Below, in pieces: positions 8,433 through 17,989 of a stretch of DNA of 21,523 bases. Every line of letters starts with the position of its first letter. The first letter of the stretch is position 1. The stretch comes from Coptodactyla brooksi. Taxonomy: Eukaryota > Arthropoda > Insecta > Coleoptera > Scarabaeidae. The translations under genes and the position numbers were made by a program. Under the pieces are notes generated by a model. It was not told the DNA's origin. It saw only the letters and a list, made by a program, of their open reading frames with translations, and made no database searches. Where the stretch lies: NCBI GenBank assembly GCA_033557675.1, contig JAWQRM010000555.1, positions 1 to 21,523 of the forward strand, in the 5' to 3' direction.

Positions 8433-9884
8433 ATGAATAAAAAACAGTCTTTGGCGGATAAAATATGCAGCATTTTAAATACAACACCCGCTTCTTTCGA
8501 CCCGGATGAAAATAATGAAGAAACAACCGCAAAAATCACAGAGGGTGCTTTGGAAGGAGAAGACGATTTCGATGACGTTGTCTTAAGCAATTTTCGTAAG
8601 AAAAATGTTGAAATTTTGGAGGATGTCGATACCAAATACGCCGGAAGGAAAGGAAATAGAAGAAACTTGAAGGATTCTGATGACGAATGGGAGACGGAAG
8701 AAGAAATTGATGCTGGCGGTGAAGATGTTGAAAAAAGTGAAGATGACACTAAAACTAGCGAAGATGAACATATGGAGAAAGAAGAAAGTACCGATGAAGA
8801 TCTGGAAGGTGAACAAACAGAAAACGATGAAGGTATGAGCGATAATGAAGAGGACGATAATTTTCAACATATGAGTGTAGAAAATATACCCAATCAGGTG
8901 AAGAAAGGTTTATGTGTACGAAATCAATTGAATATTTGGGAAAGTCTATTAGAAATGAGAATACAAATGCAGAAGTGTTTGATAGCGGCAAATAAAATGC
9001 CACAGAAAAGTTATTATAAGACACTCCTTGACGAACCAAACGAACAATTTAAATGCAGGGTAAGAGATACCAAACATACGTTAACTAATACTTTAAATAA
9101 ATTATTAGAACTTCAAAATTTGATTTGGTATAAACATCCGGAAACCAAGAACCTATTAAAAGCTCATTCAGAAAGAAAGACAAAGAAAGAAGAAGAGTTG
9201 AGTAGTGATGAAAAAATTGCAAGTGATACTGACGCCGAAGATTCAGAACTAGAAAGAGAAGTAGATGATGATGATCAAGGGAAACAACCCCTAAGAAAAA
9301 GAATGAAATTATCAGACTTTGAAAAAGATCTTAAAGAAAGACATGCAAAATATAAAAATTACAGAAACTCTGTTATTCAAAAATGGAATGACAAAACCAG
9401 GATAGGGTCATCAAAAGCCGATCCTCAACATTCGGTTTTAAATCAAATTGATCATATATTAGCCGATAGATCCAGATTAATCAAACGTACCCAGACCAAA
9501 AGGTCTAATTATGAAATAATTGGTTTAAAAGACGCAGAGCAAGAAAGTGAAGAATCCAAACCTTCAACAGAATGTAATGTGGAAATATTTGATGATGATG
9601 ACTTTTACCATCAACTTTTACAGGAGCTAATAGAAGTTAAATCTGCCGACGTGACAGATCCAGTACAGTTGGGAAGGCAGTGGATTCAACTGCAGAATTT
9701 AAGAAGTAAAATGAAAAGGAAAATCGATACTAGAGCTACAAAAGGAAGAAAGATAAGGTATACAGTTCATACAAAATTGGTTAATTTCATGGCGCCTATA
9801 GATAAGGGAACCTATACAGAGGAAGCAAAAACTGAATTATTTAGTTCATTGTGTGGAAAGAATGAACATGTACATAAATTATGA
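8433..9884 (+). CDS. AATF: AATF / Che-1 / Traube family nucleolar protein
   Basis: A single uninterrupted frame of 483 residues. Residues 1-150 are strongly acidic (for example DSDDEWETEEEID). Residues ~155-320 match the AATF-Che1 region (VKKGLCVRNQLNIWESLLEM, then KRMKLSDFEKDL), with a second acidic patch near 255-282. Residues ~390-476 form the C-terminal TRAUB domain (DDFYHQLLQELIE, GRQWIQLQNLRSKMKRKIDT, ATKGRKIRYTVHTKLVNFMA). Known family role: with NGDN and NOL10, AATF acts in small-subunit (40S) processome assembly in the nucleolus; yeast Bfr2 is the homologue. In vertebrates it also modulates transcription and apoptosis. Human AATF is 560 residues, so this copy is slightly short but complete. 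The ATG at 8433 is preceded by CAAAC and gives the family's usual amino end. The gene is intronless here. The acidic repeats create long antisense frames, which are shadows. Confidence 0.93.
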   Translation: MNKKQSLADKICSILNTTPASFDPDENNEETTAKITEGALEGEDDFDDVVLSNFRKKNVEILEDVDTKYAGRKGNRRNLKDSDDEWETEEEIDAGGEDVEKSEDDTKTSEDEHMEKEESTDEDLEGEQTENDEGMSDNEEDDNFQHMSVENIPNQVKKGLCVRNQLNIWESLLEMRIQMQKCLIAANKMPQKSYYKTLLDEPNEQFKCRVRDTKHTLTNTLNKLLELQNLIWYKHPETKNLLKAHSERKTKKEEELSSDEKIASDTDAEDSELEREVDDDDQGKQPLRKRMKLSDFEKDLKERHAKYKNYRNSVIQKWNDKTRIGSSKADPQHSVLNQIDHILADRSRLIKRTQTKRSNYEIIGLKDAEQESEESKPSTECNVEIFDDDDFYHQLLQELIEVKSADVTDPVQLGRQWIQLQNLRSKMKRKIDTRATKGRKIRYTVHTKLVNFMAPIDKGTYTEEAKTELFSSLCGKNEHVHKL

Positions 9885-10041
9885 GAATTTTGCTGTTTGT
9901 ATTTGATATTTAATAATTATCATTTAAAAGAATTCCACGTTTCTTTCAATTCTTAATACATCACTTGTATTGAGTTAAGACATACCCTGCAGAGTGAACT
10001 AATATCCGTTTACATTATCCACTAATAGATGTGCATTATAT

Positions 10042-10055
10042 AATAAAAAAATAAA
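10042..10055 (+). terminator. AATF: Likely AATF poly(A) signals
   Basis: Two canonical AATAAA hexamers (10042-10047 and 10050-10055) lie about 160 bp after the AATF stop in AT-rich sequence. Confidence 0.5.
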
Positions 10056-10236
10056 GCATTAACAAGGTAGATATATCTAATAAACAAAAAACCGATATTT
10101 TTGCGATTTGTTTTATCTTGATGGTATGATTTTACTGAAACATTACGAAAGGCCAGTTATTTCTTTTGTGAATATGTTAAGAGTGTGAATACATTCCTAC
10201 CATAAATAGTTTATATACCAAAATCACAAGAAAATT

Positions 10237-10300
10237 AAGTTAATCATTGGTTACCACTTCACCAAAATCTTTTGGTGAAGTGGTAACCAGTGATTAACTT
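10237..10300. repeat. Near-perfect 31-bp-arm palindrome
   Basis: Arms 10237-10267 and 10270-10300 are reverse complements with one mismatch and a 2-nt centre (TC). Each arm carries GGTTACCACTTCACCAAAA or its complement, which resembles the A-box end of the tRNA-like repeats at 18.8 kb. It looks like a head-to-head fold of one repeat end. Confidence 0.85.
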
Positions 10301-10335
10301 GTTATAAAGCCAAAGGTTCCGTATCCACAATTCAA
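10270..10335 (+). repeat. tRNA-like repeat unit
   Basis: TTTTGGTGAAGTGGTAACC (A-box-like) is followed 32 bases later by ATAAAGCCAAAGGTTCCGTA, then TCC. The minus-strand unit 18860-18793 has TTTTGGTGTAGTAGTGAC and AGAAAGCCAAAGGTTCC at the same spacing. The shared A/B-box-like layout suggests one Pol III-type repeat family. It is not a functional tRNA. Confidence 0.5.
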
Positions 10336-10686
10336 CAAGAAAATTTACATTTTATATCATCCAAAATTTGACACTTTGGATGATATCATTTTACTGACGA
10401 AACATTACAAAAGGCCTTTACTTAAAGAACAACCATCAAGGGTGGTTCAAGTCGAAAGTGGTTTTTATGACATGTAAATAACTGCCCCCTCTTTAGTTGT
10501 AACATAATGCCGCTATTCCTTACCTGCTTTATGTTAGGACCGCACTATGTGTAAAAACCGACAATTTGTAAATATTTTTATTTTTTACAGAATATAAGAA
10601 GTTTTCACAGTAATAGCGTTTGATATATTTTCTGTACGTGATTTATTTCGGTTACACAATAATGAATCGGTCTTGGAATATCAACA

Positions 10687-11498
10687 GTGGAATATTCTAT
10701 TGAATTTGATGAAGTCACCGAAGATCTTGTTGTGAAACAAAACAAAAACCATCATCTTTCGCTGGGTGCAAAACAAATTGTAAAAAATGTTGGTAAAAAA
10801 ATTGAAAGAAAGTAATAAGTGAATAAACACCCTCTTCATGTATCCGAAAAATTTTGGTTGTGGACACTTTAAAAAGAAATAAATAAAATCTACCACTCCT
10901 CTTTTGAAAAAGATGAGATGGGATTGCATCACACAAGTAAGGACGTATCGGCAAAAAGGGACGCTACATTATTTATTTACATGAAACGTTGTACGATAGT
11001 CACGATGTAGTTAAAAAGAGGTAAGTGCATTATTATTTTGCACGCTGGTGGAGTTATTCTGCAAATTAAATAAAATATTGTTCAGCTGTGTGCACAAAAC
11101 TGATAAATGCTATAAAAAAGACGCTATGCATACATCTGCATAATATATGAAATCGAAAAATCTTTCAAGGCCTACCAAAAGGAATTTGCCAGAAAAAATG
11201 AAAAAAATTGATCTTCCTACTCGTTACCAGATAGATGAAATGGCAAGAAGCTGAAATACAGAAATATATTGCTGTATTTTAAATCGCATTGAGCTGAGCA
11301 GTGGTCTTGTAGATTTAATAAAAAATGAAGTACAGGATATAACTAGTGAATTATGGAAAAACTGCATAAACCATGTTGATGTAGAGCTCTTACGCTTTTC
11401 CACAATTTAAAGAATTTATAATTCAGGTATCACCCTCAGACGATGATGACACTCATATAGTAATTGATAGCGATGATAATGAATCAGTTCTTCTTTAA
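10687..11498 (+). pseudogene. DDE_3-type transposase remnant, copy 2
   Basis: The start (10687-10830) reads EYSIEFDEV then LSLGAKQIVKNVGKKIERK, like the amino-terminal helix of insect DDE_3 endonucleases. The middle is deleted and scrambled. From about 11210: TRYQIDEMA, then SGLVDLIKNEVQDITSELWK and NCINHVDVE, the C-terminal helices of the family, then after a frame change an acidic tail PSDDDDTHIVIDSDDNESVL and TAA. The tail matches copy 1 (5605-5690). Multiple stops and frame changes show it is dead. Catalytic residues are not recoverable in this copy. Confidence 0.65.
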
Positions 11499-11844
11499 GA
11501 TGTTGACTGAAGCATTTTTACCATTAACAGTTAATCTTTATTGATTTACGAAAATTACCCAAGAAAACTGACAAAATTTTGAACATTAATATTATTTGCG
11601 TGAAATTAAATAACTCATAATAAACTCAATAAGCAGCCATACATGAAAAAAATGTACAATGGTACATGATAAAATATCCCAGTAAGGTCGTCTATTAGCT
11701 GTATGGCTAGCAACTCTTTTTAGTTGAGGTATTGTATCCTAGATGTGGCAAAGCTACCCTAATGTTTTTTTACAGACTATAGCATTTTTATCTAGGACAA
11801 GTAATTGGTTTCGTCTTAACAGTTTTTCCTATCATAAACAGTTT
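11499..11844. other. No gene recognised
   Basis: AT-rich sequence with short frames only. I see no domain, tRNA or inverted repeat. Confidence 0.5.
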
Positions 11845-12030
11845 TTGAGTCACCACTACGCCAAAATTTGTACAGAGAATGCTCGACGCACGTTTCGCTA
11901 ACCAAGTTAGCATCATCAGGAGCAATGAAAGACAAACAACTAGCTGACACAAGCCGCTTTATATACTAAGAGGCGACGCCTAATTGACTCCCAATTGGCT
12001 CCTCACAACCAATAGGAGACCAAGCGCCTA
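11845..12030 (-). repeat. Repeat carrying hammerhead-like copy 2
   Basis: Aligns with 18835-19025 over about 185 bp in the same orientation. Shared blocks include CACCAAAATTTGTA (one mismatch), CGACGCACGTTTCGCTAACC, AGGCGACGC(C/T)TAATTGA and CAACCAATAGGA. On the minus strand the ribozyme-like core is preceded by TATATAAAGC and followed by TGGCGTAGTGG, which fits the Pol III A-box consensus. Confidence 0.75.
11881..11923 (-). ncRNA. Hammerhead-ribozyme-like sequence (type I layout), copy 2
   Basis: On the minus strand, in order: GCTC, CTGATGA, T, GCTAAC, TTG, GTTAGC, GAAA, CGTGCGTC, GAGC. Stem I is GCTC/GAGC (4 bp). The conserved CTGATGA box is complete. Stem II is GCTAAC/GTTAGC (6 bp) with a TTG loop, and GAAA follows. 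Stem III is A-U, C-G, G-C with a two-base loop. The cleavage triplet is GTC, so cleavage would fall between 11885 and 11884. The one departure from the canonical core is an extra U between CTGATGA and stem II. Type I hammerheads with very short stem III are known in Penelope-like elements and related retroelements. Activity is inferred, not shown. Confidence 0.65.
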
Positions 12031-12527
12031 CGGATAATTGGAAATAGTAAATAAATTTCAGTAGTTATTTATACTGAAAAAAATAGTAAGAAGAAACATT
12101 TGCAAATTGTTTTCACTACCAAAATAGTGCCTTTTGAAGGTTGATCATTGTCCAGATACCTCTACTAAAATCAATGCTATAATACAACTAGAGGTTGGTA
12201 AAGACGATAGATAGAGAAACATTTTTTGGAGTTGACATATTTCATACTAACGCTAAGTAAACTTCGGTAATCTTCGGCTGTTAGATACATGGAAAAGCGA
12301 CGAAAAACCTCTCTCATTAAAATGGAAAGTGTTAGTTAGCTATATGCAACACAATGCACAGCACAACTGTACGCGAGAGTGTGCAACATAATTTCCCAAT
12401 AGACAACATCCAGATAATCAACGAGGGCATGAAATGCTGTCATTTATTTCACAAAAAAGAGCTACAAATGCACTTTAATGCACATTTGGATTACATAGTA
12501 ACACCTCAATTGATATATGTACCTTGT
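12031..12527. other. No gene recognised
   Basis: AT-rich spacer. The 81-codon frame at 12354-12599 runs into the inverted repeat of the next element, has no domain, and is treated as chance. Confidence 0.5.
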
Positions 12528-13098
12528 GGTCAGCTAAGAATGGACGCCGGTCATAACTCGGTCACCGTTAGTCATACAACTTGGGGAAAACAATATTAAT
12601 AAGTAAATCGGCCACGGGAAATTGGTGAAAATTATTTTCAAGTTCGAGAGATGACTGCTAGGTGGCGTAACCGTTATGACCAATCAAATAACGGGGTTTT
12701 TCTTAAAAATATGCACGTAAATAGATATTTTAAAGATTGCCATCGTAATCACTGGAAAATTTTAAATATTTTTTGTTTAATGTCTCTATCTCCTAAAATA
12801 TAGTGGTGGGGGAACGTCAAACATTTTTTATTTAAACAGTATTAAATAAGCTAAGTTTTGTTTCAAAGAGCTCTTCTGACTAAACAATCTGCTATATAAA
12901 CCTTCTCCGAATCGATTTTGCCGTTATAAATAGAGGGCGCTTTTTGACATTTCAACATTTATAATGCATTATCATGAAAATTTTAAATAGCAAGGCATGT
13001 CTCTTTACACAGCTAAATAGAGGAAGAAATTCTTCCTCTATTTAGCTGTGTAAAAAGTTGGGGCAAACCGCAACTTTCCATTTTCTTTCTAACCGGGG
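12528..13098 (+). repeat. Left terminal inverted repeat
   Basis: Pairs with 14241-14817. It differs from the right arm mainly by a local palindrome at 13004-13054 that the right arm lacks. Confidence 0.85.
13004..13054. repeat. Perfect 25-bp palindrome inside the left inverted repeat
   Basis: Arms 13004-13028 and 13030-13054 (TTTACACAGCTAAATAGAGG... mirrored) are exact reverse complements around a single A. The right repeat has one copy only (near 14298-14320), with A and C where the left has G and T. The second arm therefore matches the left repeat and was copied locally. Confidence 0.9.
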
Positions 13099-13215
13099 AT
13101 ATTAATATAACAAACAACATTCTTCATATCTGTAGCTCCAGAACCTGCAATGATGGAGCATGTAAAACATTTATGGAACTTGGAAAACGACTTAAAATTA
13201 CTTATCGAAGTCTAA

Positions 13216-14054
13216 TTAATGTCGTCCTAAATGTTCGCACTCTCGTCCATCATTTTCAATGCACTGATGCATTTTTTCCTGTGTAGACCAAACTGGGGTC
13301 TCTACTTCTGCCGTTGAAATAGTTTGTAGACAGTCCCTTATTCGCCCAATCATGTTATCTCTTGTAGTGGGTCTGGTTGCAAAAACTATATCTTTCACTC
13401 GATCCCACAAATAGAAGTCCAGGCATGTTAAATCTGGCGATCTAGCTGGCCATGGCAATATGCTGCCCCATCCTATACATCTGCCAGGGTAGGTAGTATC
13501 TAAGAACTCCCGCACATTTACCGCAAAGTGAGCTGGACAACCATCATGTTGGAATAGCATTTGTCGAATTCTAAGGGGCACTTCCTGTAATAAGATCGGG
13601 AATTCTTCTCTTAAAAACTTTAGGTAATTTTCACCATTAAGTTGGTTATTAAAAAAAAGGGGCCGATAATGCGCTCTCCTAGGATTCCTACCCAAACATT
13701 TACAGACCAACGGCCATGGTGCTGGACTTCTTGCATCCAGTGCGGATTAGTTTTGGACCAATAGTGCATATTATGCAGATTCACACCTAAGCTAAAACAT
13801 TAATAATGTTCTCTTCGGTGCGACCCCTGCGTTGTCTGGTAAACACGAAGATGAACGTTTCCGGTTGTTCGCAAACGATGAATGACTCGAAGAATCACTT
13901 GTTTACCGGGGTAGCATCTATCAGGATATTGCTGTGCATATACCCTGGTAGCAATTGTAGCATTTCTTATGGACTCCAAATAAACTCCTACCATGTCAAA
14001 TAACTCTTCGCTTGTATAAAGCATTTTGAAAGAAAGTAAAAAAAATGAACACAA
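13216..14054 (-). pseudogene. Transposase pseudogene with DUF4817-type helix-turn-helix and D41D catalytic spacing
   Basis: 14024-13800 encodes the amino-terminal HTH (YTSEELFDMVGVYLESIRNA, RVYAQQYPDRCYPGKQ, VIHRLRTTGNVH), as in insect DUF4817 proteins. Two stops follow. The frame then resumes near 13780 with WSKTNPHWMQEVQHHGRWSV and shifts at an 8-base T tract (minus strand, near 13650) into the frame of 13216-13710. That frame holds the catalytic core: LFQHDGCPAHF (second Asp) and PARSPDLTCLDFYLWD (third Asp), with 41 residues between them. About 80-100 residues between HTH and core, including the first catalytic Asp, are deleted. DD41D spacing is known in a Tc1/mariner subgroup; assignment here is tentative. 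The protein cannot be functional. Confidence 0.8.
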
Positions 14055-14240
14055 ACAACAACACGAAAAATCCGAAGAAGAAAAATACGAACAACACGAA
14101 AGACACAGTAAAATAAATAATATGTTGTTTTTTCAGTCAAAAACAACAGATTATTTATTTTTCTTGCACTACATTGTAAAAAAAATCAGTGAAATAATTT
14201 TTTTTAAGTATAACTCTTAACTATTTTTAATAAAATGTCT

Positions 14241-14817
14241 CTGGTTAGAAAGAAGACAGGAAGTTGCGGTTTGTGTTGACTTTTTGAGAACTGGACCCTC
14301 TATTTAACTGTGCAAAAAGAGATATACCATGCTATTTAAATTTTTTATGATAATGCGTTATAAATGTTGAAATGAAAAAAGTGCTCTCTACTTATCGCGC
14401 CAGAATCGATTCGGAGAAGGTTTATACATCGGATTATTCACTAAGAAGATCTCTTCCAAATAAGACCTAGTTTGTTTAATTCCGTCAACTCAAACCGGAG
14501 TTATTGCTATTTGAATAAAAAAAAAGTTTGACGTTCCCCCACCACTATATTTTAGGAGACTGAGCAAAATACTTCAAATAAAAGATATTTCAAATTTTCC
14601 AGTTGTTACCATGCCAATCTTTAAAATATCTCTTTACTTGCATATTTTTGAGAAAAATCCCATATTTCATAAAAGTTAAGCCCACTAGCGGCCAACTCTT
14701 GAACCTGGAAATAATTTTCAGCAATTTTCCGTGGCCGATTTACCTTTTAATATTTTTTCCCCAAGTTGTATGATTAACGGTTACCCAGTTATGGCCGGCG
14801 TCCATTCTTAGTTGGCC
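14241..14817 (-). repeat. Right terminal inverted repeat
   Basis: Reverse complement of 12528-13098. Both arms, read inward, can be translated to GQLRMDAGHN...HTTWGK. This is most likely a by-product of the repeat rather than a gene. Confidence 0.85.
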
Positions 14818-16315
14818 ATCCGATACATGTATGGAATTCCCAGAAACTTTTAAATGGCTTAAATTGTATTTATTTTTATAGCATAAAGTGATCTTTATAA
14901 TGGCATCTAAAATATCAAACATTCCCAACCCAAATTTTATCTATTTTTTTAATTAAAAATTGCTCTGTTCATAGAGATCATAAACACGATGGTTATGTCG
15001 TTGATAAATATATCATTGATTAAAGTTAACTCTCTGTACTAGATAAATTGCGTTTTATGCTCATTGGAAGAATTCACCGAAATTGTTTTCCAACAATTGC
15101 ATAACATTGGTTCTGTCACCCATCGCTATCACTTATTTTTAAAAATCTTTGATGGATTTTTATAACTGTAGGTGTTAAAGCTATTGTTTCAGAATTTCAA
15201 ATATCCACAAATTGCTAAATATTTAAAAAATTAAGTATTTTATAGAAAGCTGTATTTAACGATGTTAAAACCGTGAGATTGATTTTACCGTGAAAATATA
15301 TTCACAAGGCTTTGTCTGAAATAATTATATAGTATACTTGTTTAGCATATAGTATGTTTAAACACTTTAATGGAAACCAGAAGTCCACACCGCACTGTTT
15401 ATGTCAGCTTTCCATACAATACTAGAGTATTACTACCCCAGTATTACTAGGGATGAGCTTCTAAACAGTTTCCATCAGTCGCAGTTTAACAATGGTTCTG
15501 GAGCAAATGAGTGGGCACCTAACGAATTAATTACTTGTTGAATCTGTTTAATAAAATCTTGAAGAAAGAATCTCTCCAAATGTGGAATGAAATTAATATT
15601 CAAATGATCTACAAACAGGAGAGAGGTACAAACGTTTTCTATAATGGATTTTATAGCTGCCATGATATCTTGCGCAAAAAAAACAAGTTATATTAATAAT
15701 TTTTTATTGGCTAAAGGATACTCCTAACAGCATAGCAGTTATGAATTGAACTCCGGTTGGGCGCATTTAAAAATTAACGTCTTGAACACAGCTTTGAACC
15801 TGAGTGAAAGAATACTGCAGATGCCAGACACTGATGAACTGATGAGGTAATGCTGCAATGCACCATTAAACTTGGTTTTTGCATAAAGAAAAAGAAAATT
15901 ATTAAACTGGGTTACCCAATTAATTTTTTTTGGCATACGCGCCTTGTATGCAGAAATTTATTCACTAGGCGAAGGAAAAATGTACTTACCATTCAGAGCA
16001 CCAATAAACAAAATACGAGTCGTGACCTAACTAACAATCTCAAACAAAGATAAAATCAGGATATCTTACAATTTTTGCAATTTTTCTGAACGTTAATTCA
16101 TGATAAAATTTTATGCAAACTAATATTGCGTCATATAAAGTTAAATTTATAAATTACCCCTATTTTTAGGAGTAAGCTTTGAAAACATATTTGAAATTCA
16201 TTCGACGAACTGTCAGGAGATCAGCTTACAGAAATTTCAGTTTCAAGTTTCCCTAACAAATGGATATTTTTTTGTATATTAATTTTAAGACATGTCTTCG
16301 TAAAGTTTCCAAATT
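14818..16315. other. No gene recognised
   Basis: About 1.5 kb of AT-rich DNA. The longest minus-strand frames (15475-15663 and 15739-15936) are 62-65 codons with no domain. They are close to each other but separated by stops, so they are left unassigned. No RNA gene or inverted repeat was noticed. Confidence 0.5.
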
Positions 16316-16602
16316 ATATACTGTACGTGTATTCGCAATAACGCGCGCAATTGAGGTAAAGGGATCAGAATTAATCAACAGGAAAGGCGTTGTCTTTCAT
16401 CAGGGCAATGTCAGATCACACATACCTTTAATGACGCAGCAAAAATTGAGAGAGAGCTCGACTGGGAAGGTTTGGTGTATCCACCGTATAGCCCAGACCT
16501 TGCCCCGTTTGTTACCATTCGTTTCGCGCTCTGCAGACCTCTCATAATGGTGTAAAAGTGGCTTTAAAAGAGGTCTGTGAAAAAATTTTTGAAGAAAAAT
16601 GT
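16316..16602 (+). pseudogene. mariner-family transposase remnant
   Basis: The frame from about 16370 reads ELINRKGVVFHQGNVRSH, then LMTQQKLRE. A slip at the GAGAGAGAG tract (16449-16457) shifts to LDWEGLVYPPYSPDLAPF. A second shift gives YHSFRALQTSHNGVKVAL and KEVCEKIFEEKCI with TAA. This is the C-terminal third of a mariner transposase (mariner proper has DD34D). The second catalytic Asp, in the HQDN motif, is Gly. The third lies at the second frameshift and is lost. No inverted-repeat ends are visible. Confidence 0.9.
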
Positions 16603-16719
16603 ATTTAAATTTTGGTGAAAACACGCCCAAACTTGTTCTTTGACCCTTTATTTTAGTAGCAATTGAGGGAAGTGCAGTGCTAGAATGTCTTTGTAATCTA
16701 ACACAGAACATTTAAGCAT

Positions 16720-17355
16720 GTTCAATTGCCCACAGGAGTCTGAGTTGTAGTCTAAATTGGAAAACTGGGAAAGATCAGAGAGCCTTAAGTACATAAACCG
16801 TAATAAGAGTTATGCGCATGTTGTTGGAAAATTATGTGAACTTTTGTGGAGTAATACACAGGATTTACGATTTAAAATCTTAAAACGTGTATAGCCGTTT
16901 GTGTGGGCGAAAAGCGATGAATTTAATGCCAAATAACTTATACGCTATTTGTAATAGACTCATTAACGTCGTATTAATTTCGAAATACGTTTTCGTGGGG
17001 ACTTCAAAAGTGGGATAAAACACAGAGAATTCTATTTGAGAAAGTGAGGAAGCGCAAAACAATATACCTTGCAGAGCGTTTGAGAAAATAAGATTTCAAA
17101 TATGTTCTTTTCAAATTAGTTTTTATTGAAAAATGCATTTGTTATCATAAATAATGTCATTATGATGAGAGTCATGAAAAAAGATCAATCAAAAGAACTG
17201 ATCACCGATCACTAAATCACTATACTGCTTTGGTCAGGAAATAAGACATATTTAAATCTAAAAGAAAGCTTTTGATCAAGACTGAAAGTGATGGCGTCAC
17301 GAAAAAACCCAACTAACGATATTTAATTGCTCGAGTCCGTAATACAAGCCAGGTA
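16720..17355. other. No gene recognised
   Basis: AT-rich spacer after the mariner remnant with only short frames and no repeats I could pair. Confidence 0.45.
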
Positions 17356-17359
17356 CCCG

Positions 17360-17741
17360 GTGATGAGAATTGGTAAATTACCGATAAATTACCCTGGTAA
17401 TTTACCGTGGTTTAAATGTGTCTGGAAGGCCCATCTACTGTTTCGCTGGGTATGAGGAAAAGGGTCAGTTTTATTGCTCCAAAAAGGTCTCCATTGTTAG
17501 GACTGGAGGGACTACCTAATCTGCCAGGTAATTTATGATGGGCCATTCAAATTGCTTAAAGGACAATTTTAAGTAATGATATACATAGTCCCTCCAGTCC
17601 TAACAATGGAGACCTTTTTGGAGCAATAAAACTAATCCTTTTCCTTATACCCAACGAAGCAGGTAGATGGGCCGACCAAATACGTTTAATCCATGGTAAA
17701 TTACTACGGTGATTTATCGGTAATTTACCAATTCACATCAC
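17360..17741. mobile_element. 382-bp foldback/MITE with ~155-bp inverted arms
   Basis: Arms 17360-17514 and 17586-17741 are reverse complements at roughly 85-90%, around a 71-bp centre. The inner 45-50 bp (ATTGCTCCAAAAAGGTCTCC... to ...GGACTGGAGGGACTA) match almost perfectly. The outer parts carry GGTAAATTACC and GGTAATTTACC motifs, themselves palindromic and repeated. No target duplication is clear. The centre holds no gene. Confidence 0.9.
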
Positions 17742-17825
17742 TGCTGCTACCACGTGATTACACCCGAAGATCTGAAAAGTCTGGTTCATTCGACGTTTCC
17801 ATGTATCGACGCTGTTCTTAAAAAC

Positions 17826-17882
17826 AACAATATAATATACAATATAAGTACAATACAATATACAATATAATACAATATAAAA
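17826..17882. repeat. ACAATATA-type low-complexity tract
   Basis: Irregular repeats of ACAATATA/ACAATACA units over about 57 bp. Confidence 0.8.
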
Positions 17883-17989
17883 TTAATATCCAACACATAT
17901 TAATTTTAAGTAGTGCTGAAATTGCATACATTTTTTCCATAATTATAACTCATTATAATGTAAAATTAACGAATAAACGCAAAATTTTG

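Larger units (their letters stand above)
10120..10417. repeat. Spaced direct repeat with internal hairpins
   Basis: 10120-10158 and 10378-10417 share GATG(G/A)TAT(G/C)ATTTTACTGA...AACATTAC(G/A)AAAGGCC in direct orientation, about 260 bp apart. The second copy starts within a small hairpin (10354-10386, arms ATATCATCCAAA). No gene is present between AATF and 10.68 kb apart from these repeats. Confidence 0.6.
12528..14817 (-). mobile_element. Defective DNA transposon with ~570-bp terminal inverted repeats
   Basis: 12528-13098 and 14241-14817 are inverted copies, about 90% alike in the outer 110 bp and less inside. Shared blocks include AGAATGGACGCCGG, CATACAACTTGGGGAAAA, GGGGGAACGTCAAAC, CGAATCGATT(T/C)... 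and AAACCGCAACTT. Between them is a broken transposase on the minus strand. Terminal dinucleotides and target duplication cannot be fixed, because weak similarity continues a few bases outward. Long inverted repeats around a mariner-like gene are unusual. Confidence 0.85.

Noticed and set aside
8405..9039. Three minus-strand open frames (Ser- and Phe-rich)
   Set aside because: They are antisense to the acidic repeats of AATF (GAA/GAT codons read backwards as TTC/ATC) and have no independent support.
10681..10954. Two overlapping minus-strand frames rich in Phe
   Set aside because: They are opposite the amino-terminal part of the DDE_3 transposase remnant and look like nothing known.
12354..12599. 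81-codon plus-strand frame ending GQLRMDAGHNSVTVSHTTWG and a mirror frame at 14740-14928
   Set aside because: The similar ends arise because both frames run into the two inverted repeats of one transposon. Differences between arms include amino-acid changes and frame loss, with no sign of coding constraint.
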